Source: Elusimicrobium minutum Pei191 | GTDB taxonomy: Bacteria; Elusimicrobiota; Elusimicrobia; Elusimicrobiales; Elusimicrobiaceae | Assembly (NCBI RefSeq): GCF_000020145.1 | Contig: NC_010644.1 | Span: forward strand, 1,364,001 to 1,428,000 | Direction of reading: 5' to 3' | Length of the DNA stretch: 64,000 nt | In this document: positions 27,480 to 36,174 of the stretch, piece by piece | Layout: every line of letters starts with the position of its first letter | Numbering within the stretch: the stretch's first letter is position 1 | Notes under the pieces: generated by a model | What the model saw: only the letters and a program-made list of their open reading frames with translations | Told to the model about the DNA's origin: nothing | Database searches by the model: none | Made by a program: the position numbers and the translations under genes

Positions 27480-27485
27480 TATAAT
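27480..27485 (+). promoter_or_regulatory. -10 box giving a probable leaderless start for sixA
   Basis: TATAAT with 6 bases before ATG 27492 and no ribosome site. The 24-base gap to the divergent addB ATG leaves room for only very short leaders on both sides. Confidence 0.5.
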
Positions 27486-27491
27486 TTAAAC

Positions 27492-27971
27492 ATGACAAGT
27501 ATAATTTTTATGAGACATTCCTACGCGTTGGACGCTTTAGAAAGCGGCGCTAAAACAGACGCGGGGCGCGTACTTTCCACAAAAGGAATAACCGCGGCCG
27601 AACAAGCGTCCAAAGCGCTTGAACTAAGAGGGGTAAAACCTGTTAAAATATTATCAAGCACCTTAAAAAGAGCTATACAAACGGCCGAAATAACGTCTAA
27701 ACACTTTAACGTGCCAGTTAAGCAAAATATAGAACTTAACGGCGGCCTGCCGACTACAAAATATTGGCAGTTTATAAAAGAAAACTCCGTAGAAAATAAA
27801 ACAATTATCGTTATAAGCCACAACCCCGATATAAGCGTGCTTATAAGCGCGCTGGCAAATGAACATATTTCCTTAGCTCCGGCCGAATTTGCCGTTATAA
27901 GCTTTGAGGAAAATTTTTCGAAAGCCATTCTTGAACCTATTGTAAAAGAGGATTTAAATGACGTCCGTTAA
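27492..27971 (+). CDS. sixA: Phosphohistidine phosphatase SixA-like protein
   Basis: 159 residues from ATG 27492. Histidine phosphatase fold with the catalytic RH in IFMRHSYALD, second Arg in SSTLKRAIQTAE, and second His in VISHNPDIS. E. coli SixA (161 residues) dephosphorylates phosphohistidine on ArcB and the nitrogen PTS; the substrate here is unknown. It overlaps uppP by 14 bases, so translation is coupled. Confidence 0.87.
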   Translation: MTSIIFMRHSYALDALESGAKTDAGRVLSTKGITAAEQASKALELRGVKPVKILSSTLKRAIQTAEITSKHFNVPVKQNIELNGGLPTTKYWQFIKENSVENKTIIVISHNPDISVLISALANEHISLAPAEFAVISFEENFSKAILEPIVKEDLNDVR

Positions 27972-28734
27972 CGCTGTTCTTTTAGGCCTTGTCCAGGCCG
28001 CGGGCGAGTTTTTGCCCATATCAAGCTCCGCCCATCTTGTGCTTATGCCATGGCTTTTAGGCATGGAATACCAGGGACTTACTTATGATATTTTCCTTCA
28101 CCTGGCTACATTAATAGCCGTGCTTATTTATTTTAGGAAAGAATGGTTTACCATTATAAAAGACGGCCTTACAAAACCTAAAACAGAGGAAGGCAAAATA
28201 CTATGGCTTTTAGTCTTAGGCACTATACCCGCCGCAATTTGCGGCGTATTGTTTGAGGATTGGATTGAAACGGTGTTCCGCTCCCCTTTCGTTATAGCGG
28301 CCGCGCTTATAGTGTTTGCCGTTATACTCCATTTGGCTGATAAAAGAGCCGGGCAAAAAGATGTGGCTTTAAACGTAAAAACAGTTCTTATTATAGGCTG
28401 CGCGCAGGCACTGGCTTTAATGCCCGGTGTTTCACGCTCGGGCATAACAATAACGGCGGCTTTGTTTTTGGGATTTTCAAGAGCAGAAAGCGCTAAAATA
28501 TCTTTCCTTCTTTCAACGCCTATTATAGCGGGCGCGGCAGTATTAAAACTTAAAGATATTAATCCCGCGGATATCAACGCCGCTTTTATAGCCGGCTTTT
28601 TAACGGCGGCAATTTTCGGCTGGTTATTTATTAAATTTTTAATGAATTACGTGCAGAAACACAACTTTAATATTTTTGTGGTTTACAGAATAGCGTTAGG
28701 CGTTATAATTATTATAACAGCTTTAATGAAATAG
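27958..28734 (+). CDS. uppP: Undecaprenyl-diphosphatase UppP/BacA
   Basis: 258 residues with about 8 membrane helices. Active-site segments GEFLPISSSAHLVL and MPGVSRSGITI are intact. The first Glu of the E. coli pair (VEGLTEF) is Gln here (VQAAGEF), seen in other members. It recycles undecaprenyl phosphate for peptidoglycan and glycan export, matching the other wall genes in the window. Confidence 0.95.
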   Translation: MTSVNAVLLGLVQAAGEFLPISSSAHLVLMPWLLGMEYQGLTYDIFLHLATLIAVLIYFRKEWFTIIKDGLTKPKTEEGKILWLLVLGTIPAAICGVLFEDWIETVFRSPFVIAAALIVFAVILHLADKRAGQKDVALNVKTVLIIGCAQALALMPGVSRSGITITAALFLGFSRAESAKISFLLSTPIIAGAAVLKLKDINPADINAAFIAGFLTAAIFGWLFIKFLMNYVQKHNFNIFVVYRIALGVIIIITALMK

Positions 28735-28783
28735 CTTTTTAAAGCTTTAAAAAAAAACTTTTTTTAGAAAAGATACACATAAA

Positions 28784-28816
28784 ATACCCCGAGGTTCGCG
28801 CCCGGGGTTTCTTTTG
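28784..28816 (+). terminator. Possible intrinsic terminator after uppP
   Basis: Stem accccg-gg/cc-cggggt (28786-28808, one bulged base) followed by TTTCTTTTG. The same bases could instead form the base of the longer RNA fold described at 28784-28936. Confidence 0.5.
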
Positions 28817-28936
28817 TTTAAAAGCTTCGCTTTGTGATTTTCCCCAACAATAAAGACCAACGCCTCCGCAGCAGAAAGGCGGAGGCGTTGTGAAATCAGT
28901 GGGCTATCCATATCAAAACTTACGCAGAGGTGGTAT
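28784..28936 (+). ncRNA. Candidate structured RNA, rod-like with central bubble (6S-like?)
   Basis: About 155 bases with no credible gene. Ends pair: 28784-28790 with 28929-28936 (one bulge), 28798-28800 with 28923-28925, and 28812-28816 with 28914-28918. Then comes a large open region holding a small AAAGC/GCTTT hairpin, a helix TGATTT/AAATCA (28835-28840 and 28893-28898), and a perfect 12-bp apical stem (28858-28869 and 28879-28890). Size and closing stem, bubble and apical stem layout resemble 6S RNA, but I see no decisive sequence signature. Strand and ends are uncertain, and the 5' part may simply be a terminator. Confidence 0.33.
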
Positions 28937-28944
28937 ACTCCCAT

Positions 28945-28975
28945 AAAAAAACGCTTTTAAAAAAAGCGTTTTTTT
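28945..28975. terminator. Bidirectional intrinsic terminator
   Basis: Stem aacgctttt/aaaagcgtt with seven A on the left and seven T on the right. It ends pth on the minus strand and anything transcribed rightward after uppP. Confidence 0.88.
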
Positions 28976-29537
28976 ATTTGTTAAATTTGTTCATTGCTCG
29001 CTCAAGTCCGTCTTTAACGCAGCTCTCTGCCGCCTCAACCGCGGCTTCTATACTCTCATTTAAAAGTTTTTCGTCCGATTTCGAAAATTTAGATAAAACA
29101 TAATCGGCCGAGTCAAACCGCTCTGGCTTTGGGCCCACGCCAAAACGCAGCCTGGGGATATCCTGCGTACCAAAAAGTTCAATGATATTTTTCATGCCGT
29201 TTTGACCGCCGGCGGAACCGTCTTTCCTTATTCTGACAGCGCCTAAATTAATACTTATATCATCAAAACAAACTAAAATTTCCTGCGGTTTGATTTTATA
29301 AAATCCGGCAAGATGGGTTACCATCCTGCCGGATAAATTCATAAACGTCAAAGGTTTTGCTAAAAAAACATCCTGACCGCCGATAGTGGTTTTAACATAT
29401 TCACCCAGATTTTTATAAGCGTTGAAATTTACGCCCAGCTTTACAGCCAGGTTATCAACAATCATAAAACCCGCATTATGCCTTGTTACGGCATATTGGG
29501 GGCCCGGATTACCAAGCCCCACTATCAACTTAATCAT
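28974..29537 (-). CDS. pth: Peptidyl-tRNA hydrolase
   Basis: 187 residues. It releases tRNA from dropped-off peptidyl-tRNA. N-terminal VGLGNPGPQYAVTRHNAGF contains the catalytic His, followed by KPLTFMNLSG and the FDDISINLGAVRIRKDGSAGGQNG segment. Last gene of the glmU-prs-rplY-pth operon known from Bacillus; only 3 bases from rplY. Confidence 0.96.
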   Translation of the reverse strand: MIKLIVGLGNPGPQYAVTRHNAGFMIVDNLAVKLGVNFNAYKNLGEYVKTTIGGQDVFLAKPLTFMNLSGRMVTHLAGFYKIKPQEILVCFDDISINLGAVRIRKDGSAGGQNGMKNIIELFGTQDIPRLRFGVGPKPERFDSADYVLSKFSKSDEKLLNESIEAAVEAAESCVKDGLERAMNKFNK

Positions 29538-29540
29538 TAA

Positions 29541-30200
29541 TTATTTTTTATCCTTTGCTAAAGCGCCGTCTTCATCTTTTTTACCTTTTGTTGAAGAACT
29601 TTCAGGCTGAACCGCTGTGTCAGCAGGCGCGGCGACTGTTTCTTCTTCTCTAGGTACCATTAAGTGAACAATAGCTCTTTCCGGATCACCCAAGACTTCA
29701 ATATCTTTAGAAAGCGAAAGATCCGAAATGTGGATAGCTTTGTGAATTGTCAAAGCGGAGATGTCTACAGCGATTTCGTGCGGTATTGCCGTAGGCAGCG
29801 CTCTTATCGCGACTTCTCTTAAAACTTGGTTGATTAAAGCGCCGTAAATCTTAACGTCGGCAGATTCGCCGGTAAGTTTAAGAGGAACGACAACGTCAAT
29901 CTTTTCTTTAAGTGAAATTCTTTGAAAGTCGACATGGTTGGGAGTATCTTTAACAACATGATACTGAACTTCTTTAATAATTGCGGTTTCCTTCCCTGCA
30001 GGGGTGGAAAGCGTAACTACTGAGTTCGAACCGGCTTTGAGAATTGCCTTAAGATCTTTTTCCGTAATAGAAACGCTTATAGGTTCTTTTTGTCCGCCAT
30101 ATATTACGGCAGGCACTTTTTTTTCTGCTCTGATTGCGCTAAGGACGCCCTTTACTCCGGCCTTTTCCCTTAATTCAACATTAACTTTAATTTCTTCCAT
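29541..30200 (-). CDS. rplY: 50S ribosomal protein L25 (Ctc type)
   Basis: 219 residues, the long bacterial form with the 5S-RNA-binding L25 domain (1-90; VPAVIYGGQKEPISVSI) and a C-terminal TL5 domain (about 95-185; LTGESADVKIYGALINQ, LPTAIPHEIAVDISAL). A low-complexity tail follows. SD GAGGAAG. Adjacent to pth as in many bacteria. Confidence 0.95.
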   Translation of the reverse strand: MEEIKVNVELREKAGVKGVLSAIRAEKKVPAVIYGGQKEPISVSITEKDLKAILKAGSNSVVTLSTPAGKETAIIKEVQYHVVKDTPNHVDFQRISLKEKIDVVVPLKLTGESADVKIYGALINQVLREVAIRALPTAIPHEIAVDISALTIHKAIHISDLSLSKDIEVLGDPERAIVHLMVPREEETVAAPADTAVQPESSSTKGKKDEDGALAKDKK

Positions 30201-30232
30201 TTTTTACTTCCTCACTTGTCTTTTATTAAAAT

Positions 30233-31183
30233 TTATTTAAACATATCGCTTATTGACATGCCGTCATGATTACGTCTGATAGCCTCAGCCAGCAAATAGG
30301 AAATTGAAAGCACCTCAACCTTGGGGCCAAGGTTCCTGTTCGCGGGTAAAGAATCGGTAATAATCAGTTTTTCAATGGGTGAATTGTTTATTTTATCCAC
30401 GCCGTTTCTTGATAAAATGCCGTGTGAGCAGGCCGCGTAAACATGGGCGGCGCCGTTTTCTTTAAGTTTGTTTGAAACCACGGCAAGAGTACCCGCCGTA
30501 TCAGCTATATCATCAAAAATTATGCAAGTTTTATCTTTAACGTCGCCAATAATGTTATACACTACGGCCTCGTTGGCTTTTGGGCGTCTTTTATCAATAA
30601 TAACAAGTCCCGCGTCCATACGCGCGGCAAACTTTCTTGCCCTTTCAACGCCGCCGACATCGGGCGACACTACTACTAAAGACTCACTCTTTTTAAAATC
30701 TTTAAAATAATCAACAAAAACGTGCCTTGCTCTTAAATGGTCAACAGGAATATCAAAGAAACCCTGTATCTGCCCGGCGTGAAGATCCACCGTCATAAGG
30801 CGGTCCGCACCGGCTTCGGTAATTAAATTGCTTACAAGTTTAGCCGTTATCGGAACACGGGGAGCGGCCTTTCTGTCCGCCCTGGCGTAACCGTAATAAG
30901 GAATTACAGCCGTAATTTTGCCCGCGCTGGCTCTTTTAAAAGCGTCAATCATAATAAGCAGTTCCATAAGGTTTTCATTAACAGGGGTGCAGGTGCTTTG
31001 CACAATGTAGCAGTCATGCCCGCGCACGCTTTCCAATACCTGTGCATCAACTTCGCCGTCGGCAAATCTTTCAACGTGGGCTTTGCCCATTTCAATATTC
31101 AAATGTCTGCAAATATCAACAGTCAATTGTCTATTGGAATTTCCTGAAAAAACCTTTAAGTCACCGTTTACTGTTTTAATCAT
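30233..31183 (-). CDS. prs: Ribose-phosphate pyrophosphokinase
   Basis: 316 residues, standard length. Makes PRPP from ribose 5-phosphate and ATP. Segments seen: FSGNSNRQLT, RFADGEVDAQV, the catalytic flexible loop with Lys/Arg in IDKRRPKANE, and the PRPP loop IIFDDIADTAGTL. The start overlaps the glmU stop by 4 bases (ATGA). Confidence 0.97.
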   Translation of the reverse strand: MIKTVNGDLKVFSGNSNRQLTVDICRHLNIEMGKAHVERFADGEVDAQVLESVRGHDCYIVQSTCTPVNENLMELLIMIDAFKRASAGKITAVIPYYGYARADRKAAPRVPITAKLVSNLITEAGADRLMTVDLHAGQIQGFFDIPVDHLRARHVFVDYFKDFKKSESLVVVSPDVGGVERARKFAARMDAGLVIIDKRRPKANEAVVYNIIGDVKDKTCIIFDDIADTAGTLAVVSNKLKENGAAHVYAACSHGILSRNGVDKINNSPIEKLIITDSLPANRNLGPKVEVLSISYLLAEAIRRNHDGMSISDMFK

Positions 31184-32634
31184 TTTTTGATTTTTCCTCT
31201 GTTTTTTAATACAACCTGGCGGGCCCTTGCTATAGCCAGAGCGCCTTCCTCAATATCGTCAGTTATTGTCGATCCCGCACCTGTTTTAGAGTTTTTACCA
31301 AGTTTAACCGGCGCAACTAAGTTTGTATTAGAGCCTAAGAAAACATTATCTCCGATAATGGTTTTATGCTTGTTAACGCCGTCATAGTTACAGGTTATCG
31401 TACCGGCGCCCACGTTAACTTTTTGCCCCATTTCGGTATCGCCGATATAGCTTAAATGGTTAACTTTTGAGCCTTCACCTATAACCGCATTTTTTGTTTC
31501 TGAGAAATTACCTACTTTCGCTTTTTCTTTCAACACGCTGTTCTTTCGCAAATGAGCGTAAGGCCCTACTTCCGCCTTAGGCCCCACAACTGCGCTTTCT
31601 ATATAAGAACCCGCTTTTATCTTCGCGCCCGGTTCAATAACGGAGTCCGTTATAAAACAATTAGGTTCAATGATAACTCCGGCGGATATTTTGGTTTTTC
31701 CGTAAATAAAATTGTTAGGGTAAATAACAGCGTCCGCTTCTATTGCAACAGCGTTGTCTATATCAACGCTTTCAGGCCTGTAAATAGTTACTCCGCTTTC
31801 TAAAAGAGCGGCTACTTTCCTGGCTCTCATAATATTTTCAGCCTCGGCCAGCTGGCTTTTGCTGTTAACGCCCAAAGCCTGGGTATTATCTTCGGTATTA
31901 AACGCGGTAACTTTTAAATTTTTTTGTTTAATAAAGGCTATACAATCGGTAAGATAGTATTCTTTTTTAGGGCCCTGCGGCGTCATTTTTTTAAGAGCGT
32001 CGCCCAAAGCTTTTATATCAAAGGCATAAATGCCCGAATTAATTTCGTCAATTAATTTTTGGTCCTCGTCGGCGCTTGTTTCTTCAACAATAGCTTCAAA
32101 ATTGCCTTTGCCGTCCCTTATAATACGTCCATAGCCGAAAGGATCTTCCAAATTTACGCTGAGTACGCTGCAAGATGACTTGGTTTTAATAAAATTTTTA
32201 TACATATCCCCAAGAGTTTCATGCTTAATTAAAGGGGCGTCGCCCGAAAGTATTATTACGTGTTTATATTTTTTAAGGAAATTAAAAGAATCTTTTACCG
32301 CCGTACCCGAGCCGTTTAAAATACGCTGAAGGGTAAAAACAACTTTGGAGTTTATTCCCCAATAGGGCAGTTGCTCTTTAACCATATTTTGCATAAGCGC
32401 GGCTTCATGACCTGTTAAAACACCTATAGCGGCGGGCCCTAATTTCTGCGCGGTTTGCATAATGTGCGCCAGCATGGGTTTATTTGCCACTTGGTGTAAA
32501 GGTTTTGGCAAAGAAGAATGCATTCTTGTGCCCTTGCCGCCGGCAAGGACCAAAACGCAAAGGTTTTTGTTGGTTTTTACAGAGTGTGAGGGTACTGCTT
32601 TTTTATTTGTTTTTCTTGAGGTTCCGGCTACCAT
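31180..32634 (-). CDS. glmU: Bifunctional N-acetylglucosamine-1-phosphate uridyltransferase / GlcN-1-P acetyltransferase
   Basis: 484 residues. Catalyses the last two steps to UDP-GlcNAc. Nucleotidyltransferase domain with LAGGKGTRMHSSLPKPLH, then a left-handed beta-helix of hexapeptide repeats (about 265-460) with AHLRKNSVLKEKAKVGNF and YDGVNKHKT. Compared with E. coli (456) it carries about 25 extra basic N-terminal residues before CVLVLAGG; the AGAGTAGGT ribosome site supports this start. glmM and glmS, the preceding steps, are at 58133 and 55527. Confidence 0.96.
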   Translation of the reverse strand: MVAGTSRKTNKKAVPSHSVKTNKNLCVLVLAGGKGTRMHSSLPKPLHQVANKPMLAHIMQTAQKLGPAAIGVLTGHEAALMQNMVKEQLPYWGINSKVVFTLQRILNGSGTAVKDSFNFLKKYKHVIILSGDAPLIKHETLGDMYKNFIKTKSSCSVLSVNLEDPFGYGRIIRDGKGNFEAIVEETSADEDQKLIDEINSGIYAFDIKALGDALKKMTPQGPKKEYYLTDCIAFIKQKNLKVTAFNTEDNTQALGVNSKSQLAEAENIMRARKVAALLESGVTIYRPESVDIDNAVAIEADAVIYPNNFIYGKTKISAGVIIEPNCFITDSVIEPGAKIKAGSYIESAVVGPKAEVGPYAHLRKNSVLKEKAKVGNFSETKNAVIGEGSKVNHLSYIGDTEMGQKVNVGAGTITCNYDGVNKHKTIIGDNVFLGSNTNLVAPVKLGKNSKTGAGSTITDDIEEGALAIARARQVVLKNRGKIKK

Positions 32635-32677
32635 TGTTTTACCTACTCTTGCCTAGAATTAAATTTCAGATATATCT

Positions 32678-32683
32678 ATTATA
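32678..32683 (-). promoter_or_regulatory. Possible -10 box of the glmU-prs-rplY-pth operon
   Basis: Minus-strand TATAAT about 44 bases upstream of the glmU ATG, preceded by an AT-rich stretch. No good -35 element is visible. Confidence 0.35.
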
Positions 32684-32717
32684 TCATAATTGGAATGCTT
32701 GGTGGCGCATATTTAAA

Positions 32718-33947
32718 TTACAGCATTTCCCCTATACAAACACCGTCTTTAAAAGATATTATTTTTACTTTAACCAAACTGCCCGCTTTGGCCTTGCCTT
32801 TAAAATCAACACGGACAAAATTGCCCGCCACGCCTGTATTAAACTCCCCCTTTTTACGTTCGACAAGAGTTTCAAGCGTTTGCCCTTTTTGTAAAGCGGC
32901 AAATTCACAGCGGAGAGTAAAGTCAAGCTCTCTTAATTTATCGGAACGTTTTTTTATTTCAACAGGGTTTAACTGCGGCAAATTTGCCGCCTTTGTGCCG
33001 GGCCTTACTGAATAACTGAAAACATGCAAACCGTTAAGCGCGACTTCTTTTATAAAATTATAGGATTTTTCAAATTCTTCTTCCGTTTCAACCGGGTAAC
33101 CGGCTATAATATCGGCGTATATACCGATACCGGGAAACATTGCCTTTATTTCACCGATACGTTTTGCGTAATCTTTAGTTAAATATCTGCGGTTCATATC
33201 TTTTAAAACAAGGTCCGATCCGCTTTGCAAAGGAATATGGAAATAGTTGCAAAATTTGCTTCCCCCTTCTTTAGCGGCGGCAAGCAGGCTGTCCGTAACA
33301 GTGTTTAATTCTATTGACGAAAATCTTATTCGGTATTCCCCTTCAATTTTAAAAATTTCTTTTAAAAGCACAGCCAGGTCCGCGCCTGTCTGCGGGCAAA
33401 GATAATTACCTATATTAATACCCGTTAAAACAATTTCTTTAAACCCCTTGGAAATTAACTCTTTTATTTCATTAACAGTTGAGGGAATAGGTTTGGAAAG
33501 TTTTTTGTTGCGGGCAAAAGGTATTATGCAGTAAGAGCAAAAATTATCACACCCGTCTTGTATTTTTATAAAAGCGCGGCTGCGGCCCTCATTGCCGCTT
33601 ACTGCCCAAAAATCGTCGTCCGTATCAAAAAGAGTTTTGGCGATATTATGCTTGTTAATTATTTCAGCCGAGGGTAAATTTTGTTTTATTTTTCCCTCAT
33701 GGGCAGCGGCGTAACAGCCTGTTAAAATAAGCCTGGCCATGGGATTTCGGTTTGTTATACGGCGGGCAAGCTTTTCAACGTCGCTGTCCGCTTTGGCGGT
33801 AACGGTGCAGGTGTTAAGAAGGCAAATATCCGCAGTTTCAAAAGCGTCCGTAAAACTGCAGCCTTGTTTTAAAAACTCTTCCCTCAGCGCTTGCGATTCC
33901 ACCTGGTTAACACGGCAGCCGAAGGTTTTTATAAAAACTTTTTTCAC
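32718..33947 (-). CDS. mtaB: tRNA t6A37 methylthiotransferase MtaB
   Basis: 409 residues, MiaB-like radical SAM family. N-terminal UPF0004 domain with the three cluster cysteines in FGCRVNQVES, NTCTVTAKAD and LTGCYAAAHEG; radical SAM motif C-x3-C-x2-C in QDGCDNFCSYCIIPFARN; short TRAM-like C-terminal domain. TFGCRVNQ and CTVTAKAD point to MtaB rather than MiaB or RimO. Starts at GTG 33947 with AAGGAAAT upstream, 16 bases after rsmE. Confidence 0.92.
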   Translation of the reverse strand: MKKVFIKTFGCRVNQVESQALREEFLKQGCSFTDAFETADICLLNTCTVTAKADSDVEKLARRITNRNPMARLILTGCYAAAHEGKIKQNLPSAEIINKHNIAKTLFDTDDDFWAVSGNEGRSRAFIKIQDGCDNFCSYCIIPFARNKKLSKPIPSTVNEIKELISKGFKEIVLTGINIGNYLCPQTGADLAVLLKEIFKIEGEYRIRFSSIELNTVTDSLLAAAKEGGSKFCNYFHIPLQSGSDLVLKDMNRRYLTKDYAKRIGEIKAMFPGIGIYADIIAGYPVETEEEFEKSYNFIKEVALNGLHVFSYSVRPGTKAANLPQLNPVEIKKRSDKLRELDFTLRCEFAALQKGQTLETLVERKKGEFNTGVAGNFVRVDFKGKAKAGSLVKVKIISFKDGVCIGEML

Positions 33948-33963
33948 TTGAATTTCCTTAAAA

Positions 33964-34656
33964 TTACTGTAAAGCTATTGCCGCGGCGGCGATGGCGGCG
34001 GTTTCGGCCCTCATTATATTAACACCCAAAGTGACCAAAACGGCGCCTTGTAAAACAGCCTCTTCAACTTCGCGCGGGCTAAAACCGCCCGCCGGGCCTA
34101 TAAATATTTTTATAGCCTTTTCTTCCCCTTTAACAGCGGATGAGAGGGAAACGGAATTTTCCTTTTCATACGCTATTATTGTTTTACCGGGTATTTTTAG
34201 AGCTTGCTCAAATTTTTGGGGGGCTAATAAGCGCGGGACAAAAGCGGTTTCACACTGTTTAACGGCGGCAATAATAATTTGCTCCCACCTTTCTTTTTTA
34301 TTTTCCCACTTTTTTAAAATGTCATGCTCGGTACGCTCGGTAATAACAGGTAAAAAAGAACTTACGCCAAGCTGTGTACATTTATCTAAAATCTCTTCCG
34401 TTTTGCTTTTATCAACAGGGGCAAAACAAAGCGTTAAATTATAAGGCAAAGGCCTTAGCGCTATTTCGGAAATCACAGAGCCTACCACGATATCTTTGGC
34501 GACTTCTTTTATAACGGCGTTAAACTTTTTGCCGCGGCCGTCAAATATTTTAATATTGTCCCCTTCGGCCGCGCGCATTACGCAAAACAGGTGTTTGGCT
34601 TCATCACCGGTAATTAAAAAGCGCTCACCGGTTATTTCCGCTATGTACTGTGGCAT
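33964..34656 (-). CDS. rsmE: 16S rRNA m3U1498 methyltransferase RsmE
   Basis: 230 residues from ATG 34656 (GGAGA ten bases upstream); a TTG three codons earlier is also open. N-terminal PUA-like domain (QYIAEITGERFLITGDEAKH), C-terminal SPOUT knot with FIGPAGGFSPREVEEA and LGVNIMRAETAAIAA. The usual GPEGG is GPAGG here. Overlaps the upstream gene by 16 bases. Sits in a dnaJ...rsmE-mtaB operon. Confidence 0.93.
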   Translation of the reverse strand: MPQYIAEITGERFLITGDEAKHLFCVMRAAEGDNIKIFDGRGKKFNAVIKEVAKDIVVGSVISEIALRPLPYNLTLCFAPVDKSKTEEILDKCTQLGVSSFLPVITERTEHDILKKWENKKERWEQIIIAAVKQCETAFVPRLLAPQKFEQALKIPGKTIIAYEKENSVSLSSAVKGEEKAIKIFIGPAGGFSPREVEEAVLQGAVLVTLGVNIMRAETAAIAAAAIALQ

Positions 34657-35126
34657 GCTGGGCAAATCTCCTTCAAATCTTTATCGGCTAAACCTTTAAG
34701 CAAAACTTTGTGTCCGCTGTGTTTAAGTATGGCGTATCTGGCGGTTTCATATAATTGGGCGTATCCTTCCTGGAAAAAAAATGACGTAGGCGCCACATGG
34801 TATCCACCCCTGTCATAATGTACGCTTATACAAACCCCACCGGACTTTTCACACTCATCATGTTCTAAATCCATAAGATACTCGGCCACCTTTTTATCAT
34901 TTAAAATAAGGCACACGTGGTCATACTGTTCAAAAAGCAAATCCCGGTTGGATATTTTATAATTTAACTGCATATAATCACCCTGCAAAAGAGAACGCGG
35001 ATCAACGGGAGCAAGCTCCAGATAGAAAGTTTGTCCGCGGGCAAGCATTATTTCTTTTTTAAACACATTATAAGCCAATACGGACAAAATAATAAGAGTT
35101 AAAAGGAAAAATATTTTAGCGCGCAT
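34641..35126 (-). CDS. GDYXXLXY-domain membrane-anchored protein
   Basis: 161 residues from the second ATG (35126), seven bases after GAGG; an ATG two codons upstream lies too close to that site. One N-terminal membrane helix (AKIFFLLTLIILSVLAYNVF), then a periplasmic domain with the family motif LQGDYMQLNY. It always appears, as I recall, next to DUF2157 and DUF4401 genes, as it does here. Function unknown. Overlaps the DUF4401 end by 11 bases. Confidence 0.85.
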   Translation of the reverse strand: MRAKIFFLLTLIILSVLAYNVFKKEIMLARGQTFYLELAPVDPRSLLQGDYMQLNYKISNRDLLFEQYDHVCLILNDKKVAEYLMDLEHDECEKSGGVCISVHYDRGGYHVAPTSFFFQEGYAQLYETARYAILKHSGHKVLLKGLADKDLKEICPACHST

Positions 35127-36174
35127 AACCATACCTCTTTAAAAGCTCCCTTAAAGCGAGCAAAACAAGCCCGCTTACAAGAAGTAAAACAGACTTAGCA
35201 AGCAGCGTAATATGCAGGCTGTAGTATAAGTAAGCTATACCGCCGCAAAGAATTATATAAGAAAGTATTTTTATTTTTAAATCACTAAAATAAAAGCCTA
35301 AAACTAAAAGAGCCAAAGCGTAAATAACAGGCAAATTAAAAGGTAAAGAAAAAATTAATAAAACGGGAAGAATTAAAGCCGTTTTTTTATTAAGATTGCC
35401 TTTTAAATAAGCGTCCAGCGCGAACATGACTGACAAAAACAGAATCAAAATAATCTTATATACGTTTAACATTACCGCACTGTAAGACATATAGGCCGAA
35501 TATGCTTTATAAACAATAAATATATTACAAACCGCAGGTATAGCCATAGATAAAACCATGGCCCAGGCTATAGGGTAATAGTCCTTTTTTCTTAGGAAAA
35601 AGCAAAAAAAGCCTATGATAAAAGATAAAAGCATAACAAAATTAGAGCTAAACCAAATTCCGCCGAAAGCAAACATTTTTAAATAAACAAAAATCATAAA
35701 TGTAAATACTGATATAAACCTGTCGGCCGCGCTGTCAAAAAACTTATAAGGAACCGCCGCTAGAAAAAAACATGTTATCATGCCTACGTCAACTATTATA
35801 TAAGAACGGTGCCTTTCAAAATGAGTCAGAATTCCGAACAAAATGCATCCCTTGCCAAAAAGTATGGCGGCAAGCAAAAGCTGGTCCACAAAAAAACGGG
35901 GCCCCGGGCTAAGGTTTTTAACAGTGAGTTTAGCGGCTACAGCGCAAACCATTACTATAAGACCTAAAGCCGCAAAAGCAAAACCCTGGCTTCTTGAAAA
36001 AACTAAAACGGTTGTAAGCGCTAAAAAGAAAAATATTGCGGAAACAAAAGCCCCTATACCAAGTATTATCTTTATAATTAAGGATAAATTTTGCTTATCT
36101 GAAGATAATACAAGCTTAGCGGCCTCTTTATTTTCAGGTTTTATTTTTTCTAAAACAGTATCTTTATTTATCAT
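35116..36174 (-). CDS. DUF4401-family polytopic membrane protein
   Basis: 352 residues. Cytoplasmic N-terminus (about 35 residues) then roughly 10 membrane helices with little between them. Motif-poor, but position between DUF2157 and GDYXXLXY genes and the helix pattern fit DUF4401. Function unknown. Overlaps the DUF2157 end by 11 bases. Confidence 0.75.
   Translation of the reverse strand: MINKDTVLEKIKPENKEAAKLVLSSDKQNLSLIIKIILGIGAFVSAIFFFLALTTVLVFSRSQGFAFAALGLIVMVCAVAAKLTVKNLSPGPRFFVDQLLLAAILFGKGCILFGILTHFERHRSYIIVDVGMITCFFLAAVPYKFFDSAADRFISVFTFMIFVYLKMFAFGGIWFSSNFVMLLSFIIGFFCFFLRKKDYYPIAWAMVLSMAIPAVCNIFIVYKAYSAYMSYSAVMLNVYKIILILFLSVMFALDAYLKGNLNKKTALILPVLLIFSLPFNLPVIYALALLVLGFYFSDLKIKILSYIILCGGIAYLYYSLHITLLAKSVLLLVSGLVLLALRELLKRYGYAR

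Noticed and set aside
28791-28800. T-loop-like GGTTCG suggesting a tRNA or tmRNA
   Set aside because: No acceptor stem, anticodon arm or CCA partner can be drawn around it.
28747-28944. 65-codon open frame on the minus strand
   Set aside because: It runs through the strong inverted repeats of the RNA candidate, has no ribosome site and shows no protein-like composition. Structure explains it better.
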